From assembly GCA_037953625.1 (NCBI GenBank), contig CM075654.1, positions 53,203,001-53,267,000 on the forward strand: 64,000 nt of DNA, read 5' to 3'. Each line of letters begins with the position of its first letter. Within the stretch, counting starts at the first letter, position 1. The notes below the pieces were generated by a model, which saw only the letters and a program-made list of their open reading frames with translations, had not been told where the DNA came from and did not search any database. Positions 10,466 to 22,880 of the stretch are shown in pieces. Position numbers and translations under genes: made by a program. The DNA comes from Crotalaria pallida. Taxonomy: Eukaryota > Streptophyta > Magnoliopsida > Fabales > Fabaceae.

Positions 10466-13400
10466 TGTCTTTGTGAAATTCTGCAATCGTTGCGTCCGGG
10501 TCCAAAGGCATCGTCGTCGTCCAGACACTAATCCATTAGCCACGTCGTCAACTCGATCCATGTACTCGGGCGCATCAGCAACATCCGGTTCCATAGCGTG
10601 TTTAATCCATTAGAGTTCCATTCTATTCTTTGGGGGATTTCGCATAGTTTCTAATGTCTTTACTATTCTTATTAATTAACAATTCAAATATCATCATGCA
10701 TAATTAAACATTTAAGCAGATAACATAAATATGCTATTTCAAATCATCATCATATAATTCAATCACACAACAACATGTGGTCCTTGTCTCCTTCGTATAA
10801 GTGGCCACACAACACAAACAATTGCCACTATACTACTGACTCGGAACCACAAAGTTCCGATCTTTGAGATGATCAGGAATGTCCTAATAAATCACCTAAA
10901 TACCATGGTGTCTTAGGAAAGCTTCTCTCTCACCTCAACTCCAGCAAATACTTTGTCCGAAATCGTTGCGGGTCCTCCCAACTGTCAGCTGCTCCAACTT
11001 CCTGACTTATACGCACCTTGTACTAGATAGGGGACACTAACGTTACTAGTCTATTTAAATAATCGTCATACTCAGAATCAAAACGTGTTTTTTAGAAAAC
11101 TCCTTTCACTTCTTGTCGGAAAATCGTAAAACATCAAGACTTTCTCAATTCAAATCCAACTTTCACTGTACTTTAAATACTTTGAAATCTTTATAAGAAA
11201 TCAACGAAATCATTTTAAATAAATGGTTCGGTTTCTGGTCCGTCTTGGACAGCAGCTCGCTCGAACCCGAAAACATCAGATAACGTCACTTTTGAAATCC
11301 AACTTTTCTTAAATCACGTACCACTTAAAACTCAAACTTTAAAGCAAACAAACACATTTTCAGGATTGAAAAACAATTTAAATAAAATCTGGGCAGCAAA
11401 GATACAAGCCCATGAAACACTCTTTAGAAAATCCGAAAACACCGTAAAATTGCACTTTTCAAACCAACTTTATCTTATATTAAGTACTCATCAAAACTCA
11501 ACTTCAAATCACTTTGAAAACATTTTTAAATAAGAAATACAACTTAGAAAAACTCTGGACAACATCATATTCTAAGTCTCAAGTTCATTTTCCATTGTCT
11601 AAAACCAATTTAAATCCATAGACAAACTAAGTATCTTGAAAACAATTAAATAAACACTTTGATCAACAATTTCTCAATCAAATAAAGCAGTTAAACTTAT
11701 AGGCACATACAAACCGAATCATACTCATATAAATACTTTAAATAAATGAATTGGTTGTTGGTCCATTCCGGACAGCCACAACCAAGATTCGAAAACACCG
11801 AAAAATCGTTCTTTAATCTCTTAAAAACTCCATGTTAAAATGAACATTTGAAATGATTTATTTTCAAACATAACACCATGAAATCAAATAGGGCAGCAAC
11901 CAGTAAGCCCAATACTTTTTTTTATAACCAAATTCTTTTCAAAAATCAATCAACTTCAAAAGATCAATTACAACATCGTAACCTATTAAATGACTCATTT
12001 TTCCTTCACTTCTTTTATCAAATAAACAATTCCAATACACTTAAACAAAGTAGTTCAATTAACATGCACCACCTAAAACAAACCATTTGGCACATAGCAC
12101 ATAGAACATTCTCAAATCATAATTTCAAACCAATAGCCTAGACCGAAACACCGTAAACAATTATCATGCAAACTCATTCGTGCATAGTCTAAACATATCA
12201 TCAAGAAATCACTCATTCAATTATTTCAAGACATTATGACCATCATACAGGTCTAGCCAAGTCACAAAATAAAGTACAAAATTCATATTTGTGGAAAACA
12301 TTTAAATAGAGCTTTTTGTTCGATTACGGGAAAGCACAAAAGATAAAATCTAAAACTATACCAAATCAATTTTTTTAATCCTCAAAATTTCCAGAACATA
12401 CACATATATCTCAAAGTTCATCACATAAAATTTCCAAGTCATTTGAACAACCTTAAGCTAGGTTTCAAATCAGATTTCGTATGAAAAGCAAGATAGAACT
12501 GTTGCTGGCCTGAGGCCAAAATGCCATGATTAAAAATAGTGTTTCAACTCCGAATTGCATAAAAATGGGTATAAATCTTCCTTACACAATCAAGACCATC
12601 TCATAAAAATTTCAGATTATTTGGATTTGTGAAAGTCATATTTTTGCAATTAAATTCGTCACTAAGTCCGGAAAATCTGAACCAAACGGTTCACAGTTTT
12701 GCCTTTAGTAAAATTATCAAATCAACTCCAAATCTCTTAAAATATTACAGAGAGTATCTAGAGAGGTTCCATAAGCTACCATAAAATTTTCAAGCAATTT
12801 AAAGTAGCGCAAGTTTGAAAATTCTGTCCATCTTTAAATCGAAAAACTTGTTTTCTCAAAATTGTCCTCACAAAGTTGGCTCTCATAGAAATAGGAAATC
12901 AATTCCAAAAATCATTCAAAAATTCAGAGAAGCTCATTTTAACATACTTAGATCAGTGAAAAAATTTCAAAATTAGTGAACAAGTACAAATATCATTTAT
13001 CACGGTTAAAATCACACACATCACAAGTTCAGCACAAAACTTCATCAAACAAACTTGTTCAAAAATACCCTGAATAAAATAATAAAGCTTAACAAATCAT
13101 CAACTTATATTCAAAGATAAAATCATTCACCTATTTTTTCACGCTTGGACCGAATTTGTTTACATGCATGAATAAAAACTTAAACTTTTTGTCAAACAAT
13201 TATCATAAGCACTTTCTCATACCAATCAACACAAAAATCGATCTACCAATTATTTTTCCTTCAAAAACCGAATCAATATATCATGAAAACAATTTACTTT
13301 AACTCAAATACAACATGCATCAAATCAATTTATTTCAAGTCCAATTTCAATATGCTTGTACTTAAAAGCACTAGATCTAGTCTTGAAACAAACATGCATC

Positions 13401-15003
13401 AACATTTATAAATAAAAAATCAAGTCCTTTAAACTAAAAATCAAGGATCGAATTAAACTAGTCTAGATCTTGACATGCACATACTTAGAATTGATAAATC
13501 TCAAAGAAAATCAAACATGCATCAATACTCAAGAATCAAAATCAAGGCTTTAAGAGTAAAATCAAAACTAACATCAAAGCATGCTCCTTTTTACTAGATC
13601 TTTACATGCATGCATTTAAAAATAGTAGATCAAAACAAAAATCCTACATGCATGAACGTAAAAATCATTTTCCTTTAAATCAAATCCCAACCGTGACATG
13701 CAAAAGAAAAATAGGAAAGATTTGTGTAAATCAACAACTCATAGTTTAGGAACACCATAGATCAACTCATAATCAATCATGAAATTGAAAATCCAAGATT
13801 AAAATCATTTGAACCAAGAAGGGCCAAAACCGTGAGCATTCATAAGGAAATCACTAAGAAAAATTCAATCTTTTTCAAAAACCTTTACATCAAAACACAA
13901 GCATCAAATATATCATAGTTTAGGCATTGATCTTGACATGCATGTAAATAAAAACACTAGATCTCTTGAAAAATCCTTCATGAAAACTTAAAATCAAATT
14001 ATTTTCAAAAACACTTAAAGAAATCAAGAAGAAAATGAATAAATTCATATGGTAACTTAAGATCATGGAACAAAAATACTTTCTTAGCAAAAGCTTCAAA
14101 ATCAAGCTTAGAAATCAACATGTTTGTAAATAAAAACACTTGATCTACCTTGAAAAAAAAAACATGCATTAACATTTTCAAACAAAAATCAAGACTTTAG
14201 AAAGAAAACATGAAAACTGAAAACGAATCAAAGAAGAGAGATTAAGAACTTTAAGATCATGAAATAAAAATGCTTACTCAATCAAAAGCCTCAAAATCAA
14301 GTCCAAATCTTTGGGTTTTCTATTTGGTTCCTCTTCTTGCTCCTCACGGTTCACTCCTTCTTTCCCTTAAGTCCACGGTTTCTCCTTCTCTCCTTCACTC
14401 TCTTGGTTTGATTTTCTTTACTTAGGTTGTGTTTGAGATTTGTGTTGTGGTTTGGGGTTTAGTTCCTCTCCTCTTCCTCCCTCACGGATTCTCTCTCTTT
14501 CTTTCTCTCTCAACACTTGTTTTCTTGGCTTTAGAATGAGTGGAAATGAAGAAGTGGAAACCAAGTAAAGGGTGTGTGTGAATGGTTGTATACACACATG
14601 GTTTTGAGCTTGGGCTTGGTTTCTTTCCTCTCCCCCACGGCTCACCTTTTCTTTTCCTTTTCTTTTTCCTCTCTTATGTCATGCTTAGGTCACTTTGGTG
14701 ACATCATGTGCCATGTTAAGGAACTTGGAGACCAAGTAATGCACATGGGAGGTGCATTTCGGGTTTGGGGGGTTTAAGGGTAGATTAGGTTAGTTAATCT
14801 AGGTTTAAGGTGCTAATTAGGATCTAATCATGATTAAGGTAAGATTAGGAAAACTAAATTATGTTTAGTTCACTAATCCTTAGAGTTTAGGGCTTAATCA
14901 AGGATAAAGGTATTAATCAAGGATTAATCCATTCTAGTGTAGGTTTAGGGAAAACTAATTCTAGGTTAGTTTACTAACCTTGAGGGTTTAGAGTTTAAGA
15001 GAG

Positions 15004-15021
15004 TGATTAAGTACTTAATCA
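15004..15021. repeat. 18-bp perfect palindrome in S1
   Basis: TGATTAAGTACTTAATCA is fully self-complementary. It lies in a GATTAA-rich part of the LTR U3 and recurs in the G2 3' LTR at 40635-40652. Confidence 0.8.
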
Positions 15022-15600
15022 AGGATTAGGAACTTGATTAGGGTTTAATCAATGATTAGGGATGCAAATTAGGTTTTCTACAGATGATTCTAGATTAAGG
15101 GTATGATAAGATGATTGGACTTTGATTTTTGAAATTAGGGTAGAAACAATTTTCCACCTTAGTTATCATAAAACCATATGAATTAATTTAAGAAGATAAA
15201 ATCTTAATTAAAACCTTAAGTAATACAATTCATTGAAAACCTTAGAAAAACAAATACATGAAATCATAACACAAGTGGATTAAATTCCAAAGTGTAGAAA
15301 TCCATCATGAAATCAAAACTCCTTTAATCAATTCTTAAATCAATTAGGTTAAATCTATAAAGATGCACACAAAAAAATTCATTTCTCAAATGAAATCACA
15401 ATAATAAAATTACTCCAAACTCAATAAAATCATTTGCTTGAACTCTATAAAAATCTTTGTTTACCAAAATTCCATAAAATCGACTATTGATTACCTAATC
15501 GAATAAAATACCCGTCGAAAATCCTTTTTAAAACAATATCTCAAAATTCTTCTTTAATGAAAACTTATTTATCTTAGTCGGGAAAATACGGGATGTCACA

Positions 15601-15755
15601 CCAGCTGCCCCAATCCCTCGTCTTTAACATTCCTCGTATTAAATAAAATACGTTTACGTTACTAACTTGTATTAAGAAAATCTTTTCTTAGCTCAAAACA
15701 CTTTTTGTTCCTCGTTGAAAGACTTAAAACATAACCGATTTCTCAAAACAACTCT
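15601..15755 (-). mobile_element. L0 gypsy LTR, segment b
   Basis: A 155-bp slice of L0 left between S1 and S2. Its left end is the CCAGC duplication of S1 and its right end (15751-15755) is the ACTCT duplication of S2. It joins 8750 on one side and 31457 on the other when the insertions are removed. Confidence 0.8.
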
Positions 15756-16369
15756 TGTAACACCCCGCATTTTTCCCATACGTGCGTAAACGATTTCGTC
15801 GAAATAAACCTCTATGTTTTGTGATATAAGAGATTTTCAGAAAAGTATTTTGTGTGAAAAAGAAATAAAATGATGATTTTCAAGGATTTTTATAAACAAA
15901 ATGTTTTTATAGATAAGAAGTGAAGAATTTTGTTGAGTTTTGAAATGATTTGATTTTTAAGAAGTGAATTGTGGTTTTTCCTAAAAAGTGATTTTTGTTT
16001 AAAATGAAGTTTTTGAGTTGTTAACTTGGAAAATTTGTAACTTTTTAACCGTAACTCGGATTTTCGCGATCTTTATATCAAAACGATCGTCTTGAAACGT
16101 AGATTTTGAAAATGTAATTTTCAGATTTTTCTGGGTTGTTTTACAAAAATTTATTTTCAGAATTAAGAAATACGAATTTTGGAAATGGTATTTTTTAAGA
16201 AAATGAATTTATTGATTTGGCTTGAAATTTTTGTGTGATGAGTGCTTGATTTAATGTGTGTGTACTGTGTGATATATGAAATGATTGTATGAATGTGATT
16301 TTTGAATTAATTGCTTGGTTATGTGAATTGATGAATTTGAATAAATAAGATTAAGAAAATAAAATGTGA

Positions 16370-16460
16370 AATGTGTGTATGTGTGTGTGCTACGGTATGT
16401 ATGTGCATGTGTGTATATGATACGTGTATATGTGTATGTATGTACGTGTGTATGTGTAAG
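16370..16460. repeat. Imperfect TG/TA microsatellite
   Basis: Irregular GTGTGTATG tract within S2. It makes a spurious His/Thr-rich ORF on the other strand. Confidence 0.8.
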
Positions 16461-16735
16461 CTAGAGTACAATTTTCTAGAAGCTTGGTGAGTAAGTAAAG
16501 CCATAACCATGAGAAAATTTAGTTAGAACCAAACCAAATCAAATGACCAAAACCCTAACTATTTCCTAACTACTATTTAGCCCTAGAATGACCCCTAAAA
16601 CCTAGCCCACAAGACTTTGTCCCCTTACAAATGATAAAATCCACCCATGCAAATATTTGGAAGCCCAAAATTACCCTCCTCATTACTCATGGCCGAAACA
16701 CACACTCAAGGGCATAAGGGAGAGATTGAATTTGC

Positions 16736-16748
16736 TTATAAATATAAG
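16736..16748 (+). promoter_or_regulatory. TATA box of S2 LTR promoter
   Basis: TTATAAATATAAG about 980 bp into the LTR, followed after about 30 bp by the start of a CT- and A-rich leader. An element of the same type is at a comparable place in L0 (33883-33890, minus) and in G2 (41082-41088). Inferred start of the element RNA. Confidence 0.6.
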
Positions 16749-18814
16749 GTGCCCTTAGTTCATTTTTCACTTCACCCATTTCATTTCTTCTCCCACCAAC
16801 ACAAACACAACTCCTAAGAGCCCATTAAACTCTTAGAGATAAAAAGTGAAAAGAAATAGAGAGAAGAAAGAGGGAGGCCGTGAGGTTGAAGGAGTAAGGA
16901 GGAAGAGGTCCAAGCTTAATCAAGCCCCATTCTTGAAGATCCAAACACTAGGAGAGCTAGAAGAACCAACCTTTTCATGGTAGGATTTGAAGACAAGGAA
17001 GAAGATTTTTGTAATAGCTTAGTTTTTCCTTTTTAGTTTATAAATCCTTATTTCTTTTCTTCTTGCATGTTAAATTTTATGACTTCAAAGGTGATCTTAT
17101 GTGTTGATCTTCTTTGATCTTGGACTTTAAGGACTTAAACTTAAATTGTAATATGTTAGATTTGTGCTTTGTGTTTCGGTTTGGGATTTCTTTTGATGGA
17201 TCTAATATTTTTCTTAACTAAATCTTCAAAGATCTAAAGAAAAAGTAAGATTTTTATGAAACCTAAAATAAATCTCTTTGCATGTTTAATTTTTTTTCTC
17301 CAAACCGTGATCTAAGTGTGCATTTGTGGTTATTTGCCAAGTAAACCCATGATCTAAGTTTGTTTATTAATAAAGTGAAATTTTCGGTTCTTGCATGTTA
17401 AATCTTTTGTTAGGTCTTGATCTATGTGTGTGTGTTTCCATAATTATTTGTTGAATAAATGTAAGATCTAAACTTGATTTGTGAAAAAGTTTAAAGTTCT
17501 AATCTTGCATGTTGATTGATACTAATCTTAGTTGTTTTAAGTATGTGTATGTGATTATCCTTATGTGATGAATGAAAAATGTTTAAATCTTTAATTTGCA
17601 TGTTATTTTTTTTTTCAAGAGAAAAGATTATGTTTTCTTTTTGTATGTGTTTCGGTTTTAAGAGGAAATTAAGGTAACAAGTTTTAAATTGATTTTTGGG
17701 TATGAATATGTTTTGATCTAATGATTAATCTTGTGCATGTTTGATTTTCATGAAGAGATCATGTTTTCCTTCTTGTGTATGTGTTTCAAAGTATAACCAT
17801 GATTTGATTAAGAGTTAAAGAAACTAAAATATTTTTTCAAAGTATAACCATGATTTGATTAAGTGTTTAACTATGTGCATGTCTTATTTTTTTTAGAAGG
17901 CCATTCGGCCATGCTTGATTGAAATGGAACCCATGTCTTTATTTTGTGAAAAGTGGATGCATGTATGTTTTAAGCCTAGATCTAGTGATTTTATGTACAT
18001 GAAGTTAAAAAAAAAAGTAAATCCTTATTTTTGGCTTGAGAAAAGCTATGATCTTAAGTTTATTTAAAGTTTGTGAGTTGAGAGTTCCTGGAGTTTGAGA
18101 ACGAAGCTTGCCAAGTTGAGGTGTTGATGCTGTCAAACCTCAGCTTCTGGTTTCTGGAGCTGACTTTGAAGCTCGATTTTGGTAAGCACACGAACCATTT
18201 TGGTTTCAAATCTATTCCTACCTCTAGTGCATGTTGCAGAGAACTCAATTTGACTATTTTCCCCAATTCTTAATTGGGTTTTGCATGTCAATTTCTCTGG
18301 TTTTGGCACCTTGTCCAACTCTATCTGCATATAGTGGATTTAATGGAGATCTATGTTGGAGCCTTTCTCTCTGCAATGTTTTGGATCAAGCACGAACCTA
18401 AGGTAAGGGGGAAGCTTACTATTTGCTAGAATGAGAATAAATTGTGGTAGAATATAGGATGAGTCACCAAGAGACTCAAAGGGCATAAGTTGAAATGGTT
18501 AAATGGCTTGGAGGCCAATTTGAGCTCAATTATTGTTTTGAGCAATGTTATCAGGATGCAAGCAAGCTATGTTGATGTTGATTTCATGACTTAATTGGAT
18601 ATTATGTGAATTGATGCATTAAGTTGTGAAATATGTGCAATTATGTGCAATTTGAGTATCTAAATTGAATGCATGCAAAGTGAATGTGTTTCTGTGATTA
18701 AACATGTTTACTTAAGGTATATGAACTCTTTTGAATGTTGAAATTGGTTAGATTTGAGTAATGAAAAGAATGGTTTGAAAAAGCTCATATTTCAGTGTGC
18801 TGACTGCACAATCT

Positions 18815-18843
18815 AACCGGTTACTCGATAATTGTAACCGGTT
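18815..18843. repeat. AACCGGTT palindrome pair
   Basis: AACCGGTT at 18815-18822 and 18836-18843, 21 bp apart. The 3' LTR counterpart is at 25933 and 25954, where the second copy has mutated to AACCAGTT. Confidence 0.9.
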
Positions 18844-19115
18844 AGACACTGTAAAATTGTCAAAGAAAATAAGTTTCTGAAATCAGTTCTGTGGTCTTAT
18901 CAATGTTACTCAAATCTAGACCCTAACATCAAATGATAATTTCAAGAGGAAATTATGCACAAATGAAATGGGATTATGACTTAGATATTTTGAATGATAT
19001 TATGTGTTGAACTTGAGGTATTCTTTTGTGCTAAGACCTTGTTATTGGATTGAGTAGAGAATTAAAGAAAAGATTTATTGAAAATCAATGGTTTTGTATT
19101 CAGGTCTGTAATTCT

Positions 19116-19143
19116 AACCGGTTAGGTGATGATGTAACCGGTT
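19116..19143. repeat. AACCGGTT palindrome pair
   Basis: AACCGGTT at 19116-19123 and 19136-19143, 20 bp apart. The 3' LTR counterpart is at 26312 and 26332. Confidence 0.9.
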
Positions 19144-19429
19144 AGTACCTGAAACTTAAAAATAAAAGTTAAGTTTTTGAATAAGGATTACCAATGATTA
19201 CAATCTCTCAATCCAGGTCTATGAGCATAGGTTAAATTTAAATTCAAAGGTGAATTTTATGAGTAAAGCCATACCTCAAGATATCATTCAGAAGTTGTGT
19301 TTTCTAAGTCGTAATAATGGAATTAATGGAAAGACCAACCTTAGTAATTATGTATGAATTGCATGCATAGAGAAAGGTGATGAAATAGGTTGGCAAGAAT
19401 TGTTTGTGATGTTCGGGGTACACGACCCT

Positions 19430-20047
19430 GTACTCTAGGAGTACCAAACTGATGCAACCTACTTGATGACACATTCTGGGAATGTGGCCATTGTCCGGGA
19501 CATGGTTTCTTGGATACGTTCTGGGAACGTGATGCACACTCTCGGAGTGGTGCTTGATTATATTCCAAGTATGGTTTGCGATACGTTCTGGGAACGTATG
19601 TTAGTGTTCTGGGAACACATCGGTATAATAATAGAATTAAAGATAAAACCAACCTTGATGATTGTGCATTCATATAGAATGGAAGTTTGGCGGGAGTACG
19701 AAATTATAACCTACTTGATGACACATTATAGATATGTGGCCAGTGTCTGGGACCTGGTTTTATACGTTCTGGGAACGTATGTTAGTGTTCTGGGAACACA
19801 TTGATATGCAACCTACTTGATGACACATTATAGATATGTGGCCAGTGTCCGGGACCTGGTTTATATGCGTTCTGGGAACGTATGCGTTCTGGGAACGTGG
19901 TGCACACTCTGGGAGTGGTACTTATTATTCCAAGTATGGTTTGCTACACGTTCGGGGAACGTGGTGCACACTCTGGGAGTGATGCGTATTATCCAAGTAT
20001 GGTTCGGCATTACGTTCTGGGAACGAATGTCGGTGTTCCGGGAACAC
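19430..20047 (+). repeat. CTGGG-loop hairpin cluster, G1 5' LTR
   Basis: At least thirteen short perfect hairpins in 620 bp. Arms vary and the loop is CTGGG or a one-base variant. Examples: GTACT/AGTAC (19430-19444, loop CTAGG), ACATT/AATGT (19471-19485), ACGTT/AACGT (19516-19530), ATACGTT/AACGTAT (19581-19599), GTGTT/AACAC (19604-19618), CACT/AGTG (19905-19917), CACGTT/AACGTG (19947-19963) and GTGTT/AACAC with loop CCGGG (20033-20047). The spacers repeat CCAAGTATGGTTTGC. The overlapping ORFs here are composed of these repeats and are not genes. Confidence 0.88.
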
Positions 20048-20762
20048 AAGGGTGTATTGGATGGACGTCCAAGATGGACTTTTAGAGGCCTCAGTTGTGG
20101 AAGGAAATCATGCATCATGCCACCTTCATTGAAAGAATTGTTATGATTAACCGGGTGTGCTCATATGATTATGCATCATGATTTGCTACATGTTAACTTG
20201 TGGATGTTAGTTTAATTCTCATTTGATTATGCGAATATGTATAGCTAACCCCCATGCCCTTATTAGGTATTGATCGTGCATCTAGCTTGCACAAGAGTCA
20301 GTGGAGGGAGATGTCCTTTAGGTGCATGCAGAATATAGAAAATGTGGGTTGGAAACCCGTTGTGCAGATATCGAGGATCCGACCAGATGGATGTTTGGAC
20401 AGAGGACCAGTGACCAGCTCTATAACCTTTCTATTTTTTTAATAGAATTTATATGATACATATTTTGGAAAGAAGTATCATAAGAGGAATTCAGTTTCAT
20501 AATAATACTTATTTGGTATTAATGGACTTGTTACACTTGATATATTTTGGGGGTACAATATGATGACTTTACTATGTTTCCGCAAACTCTGATTTTGTTA
20601 GTCAACCTCATTATTAATCAAGTGTTTGTGAAAAGAAATTTCCAAGGGAAGGGAAAATTAATATTTTCAGATCCTTTTTCCAACGATAACAAGTCCAAGT
20701 ATTCACAAACTTATTACTTTTCTTATATAGTAAAATGATATACAAGGAGTGTTACACTTTTA

Positions 20763-20779
20763 TGGTATCAGAGCAATGG
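20763..20779 (+). other. G1 primer binding site
   Basis: TGGTATCAGAGCAATGG starts 7 bp after the LTR end and matches the initiator tRNA-Met 3' end in its first twelve bases. This orients G1 on the plus strand. Confidence 0.9.
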
Positions 20780-21785
20780 TCCTGACTCTTGGTCCTTGGG
20801 TGTGTGGTCCAATACGCTGGTCATCGATATCTGCAATGTTTCCTGGGAAGTATGCTTTCATAAACTTCCAAACTAGAGCTAAGGTTATGGATAATGGCTC
20901 CTGATAAGTAGCTTATTCTGCTATTAAAAAGTGTTCTATGTAGTCTAAGTAGAAGTATGATAGTTGTATGCTTCTCTTTAGACATGTGGTAACCCTAAAA
21001 CCATAGTGTTGGTTTTTTCCGTTCTCATAGAACCAGTGATAAGGAAATCTTAAAGGAGTTGTAGTTAAGTCCTTGACTCTGGGGAGGAGTATTTACCCTC
21101 ACTAGTGTTAAAGTTAATCAACTTCTCCGGTCGAGTGCAAGGCAGTCATCTTCTTAAGGATTAATCTGGTTGAGTTCGTTAAACTCTAAAGCTATTCCTT
21201 CATTTGTTCCTTATGGATAAGGGTATTGATCAAAGTTGCTCTATGCCTTATCCAATCTGCTATCTCAAAGCAGAGGATCTTACAAATCTTCTTGTAGTGG
21301 TTTCCAAAGTATGTTGGAATCGTTCTATTAAGGTATTAGACTTTGTCTATCTACCTGTGTCATGATTACATTTGATCTTAAGCACGGTTTGGGAGCCGAG
21401 GGATCAAGTGATCATGATTAATGACGATAGAACAACCCTGTATTAGGATTTCCAAGCTTCGAATCTGGAATCCAATGGACCCATGTGTTTGCTTCGGGGA
21501 AGCAGTGATGGAAATAGGGGGTTAAAGAAATTTGGGTTTCAAGAAATGATGTTAGGTTCACCCTTGAGCAAAGAGATAGAGTTTGGAATCAAGTTAATTC
21601 TTGAAACTGATTCTATCTCTACTACCCTTATAATATGGTACCATCGGGAATGGTCAAATGGGAGAAACAAGTAGAAAAGTGCTAAGAAGATTTTGGTTGG
21701 ATCAGATTAAAAGAGTCTAAGTGTTTTCTAAGATTGATTGGCGGTTGGATTAACCCCAAATCAGGATTCGGGGCAGGGATACACT
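20780..21785 (+). other. G1 internal region, gag/protease position, no coding left
   Basis: Lies where gag and protease should be, but I can find no zinc knuckle, no D-S-G motif and no ORF longer than about 63 codons. The same sequence, similarly non-coding, is in G3 at 60090-61010, so the loss predates the two insertions. Confidence 0.6.
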
Positions 21786-21789
21786 TCAG

Positions 21790-22240
21790 ACTGCATTTTG
21801 ATCTCGATACGGACATTATGAGTAGAAAATAATGTCGTTCAGATTGACTAATGCACCTGTTCTTTTATGGGTTATAAGAACAGGACCCTTAGTCGGATTC
21901 GTTTGTGGTTCATCCTAAAAATCTGGAGGAGCATGAGGAACATCTCAGGATTGTGTGAAGAATCCTGCAAGAGGAGTAGTTGTGTGTTAAGCTCGCCAAA
22001 GATGAGTTTTGGTTGAGCGAAGTTACGTTCGCAGGGCATGTGATCTTTAAAGAATAAATTGCGATGGATCCAGCAAAGGTATGTTTAGGGTTGAAATAGG
22101 AACAGCCTAAGAATGTGACTGAGGTGAGAAGTTTCCTAGGGATGGCTGGGTACTATCGCTGGAGTATTTAAGGATTTTTAAGATCGCATGGCCCTTGACC
22201 AAGTTGAATTGGAAAGATCAACTGATGGTATTGAATGATA
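21790..22240 (+). pseudogene. pol: G1 reverse transcriptase remnant, catalytic box deleted
   Basis: Reading across frames shows T-A-F-stop-S-R-Y-G-H-Y-E-stop, then R-L-T-N-A-P, then S-F-V-V followed directly by P-K-N-L-E-E-H-E-E-H, then A-K-D-E-F-W-L-S-E-V-T-F-A-G-H-V and finally G-M-A-G-Y-Y-R. These are the ordered blocks of a gypsy RT. The segment that should hold F-I-D-D is absent at 21910/21911, an in-frame loss of 24 nt compared with G2 (38641-38720). Stops include TAG at 21823-21825 and 21977-21979. It cannot give active RT. Confidence 0.88.
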
Positions 22241-22475
22241 GGATGTTGTTTAATTATGGTGGGGTAGTGATGGATTATACCCCAATATAATATGATTAGT
22301 CCAAGAGGAATTATGGATGTTGTGAGTATACTATGATTTAAATCATTTCAGTGATGAATTCAGTTGGAATCAAGGTATTAGAGTATGATTAAATCCTATT
22401 TTGAGTTGGATTGGATGATGTAAAGGAAATGGTTTTTGAAAGTTCTTTGGTTTTATTTCTAAAACAATACTTCAT

Positions 22476-22503
22476 AACCGGTTAGAGTTTCTTGTAACCG
22501 GTT
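22476..22503. repeat. AACCGGTT palindrome pair inside G1 internal region
   Basis: AACCGGTT at 22476-22483 and 22496-22503, 20 bp apart. The following bases (GAAAGTTTAAATTAAAAA) echo the text after the LTR pair at 19136, as if a module headed by the pair were dispersed within the element. Confidence 0.85.
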
Positions 22504-22880
22504 AGAAGCTGAAAGTTTAAATTAAAAATTTAAGTCAATTGTGAAGTAACTTTTGGCATCAATAAACATCTTCCTCCAATCCAAACTCAATGTCAATTAC
22601 CTAAGTAAAATTTAAGGAAGGATTTAATGTGATAAAACAACTTAATGCCTTGATTCATCATTGAAATTGATTTAAGAGGATTGAATCATAATACTTATGG
22701 ACTAATCAAGAGTTAAAATTAAGGAGATACTCCAATCGGAGAAGATAGAGAACTGAGCTGGATGATGCAAAAGAAACAATAGGTACTAAGATAAGAAGGT
22801 TGTAATTCATGAACAAGTTTGGAGTTCGAAAGTATGAATGACAATAAGAAGAGGAAGAGTTGAATGTAAGATAAAGGTGA

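Larger units (their letters stand above)
8751..15600 (-). mobile_element. S1: solo gypsy LTR with target duplication CCAGC
   Basis: On the minus strand it begins TGTGACATCCCG at 15600 and ends CGGGGTGTTGCA at 8751. It is flanked by the 5-bp duplication CCAGC at 8746-8750 and 15601-15605. Removing it restores a sequence that aligns with 10970-11000, confirming a clean insertion into L0. The start is the same as that of the G2 3' LTR (40166), so S1 belongs to the same gypsy family, but at 6850 bp it is longer, partly through diverged internal repeats built around GGACAGC at about 11250-11800. No internal region or PBS is present, so it is a solo LTR from unequal recombination. No ORF with family resemblance is found inside it. 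Confidence 0.9.
15756..18060 (+). mobile_element. S2 solo gypsy LTR, left segment
   Basis: Starts TGTAACACCCCG directly after ACTCT (15751-15755). The matching end CGGGGTGTTACA followed by ACTCT is at 31440-31456, so S2 is a complete solo LTR of about 5.77 kb, interrupted by G1 from 18061. It has a TATA box near 16738 and a long AT-rich leader with repeated GATCTAxxxTT and CATGTT words. No ORF with recognisable similarity. Confidence 0.88.
18061..20756 (+). mobile_element. G1 5' LTR, truncated at its 5' end
   Basis: Nearly identical to 25181-27989 of the G1 3' LTR, but lacks the first 582 bp (the whole U3 and TATA box) and an internal block of about 80 bp after 18930. It ends with GTGTTACA at 20756, immediately before the primer site. 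The left end joins S2 without a target duplication, so a deletion has removed that end. It has palindrome pairs at 18815/18836 and 19116/19136 and a hairpin cluster at 19430-20047. A splice-donor-like AAG/GTAAGG lies at 18410-18418. Confidence 0.9.

Noticed and set aside
19341..20146. Overlapping ORFs of about 65-113 codons on both strands in the G1 LTR
   Set aside because: They are translations of the hairpin repeats (recurring R-S-G-N-V or P-R-T), present in several frames at once and recurring only because the LTR is repeated.
20547..20738. 63-codon ORF identical in both G1 LTRs (also 27780-27971)
   Set aside because: Identity is explained by LTR identity. G3 has mutations that break it (59870 region), and no domain is visible.
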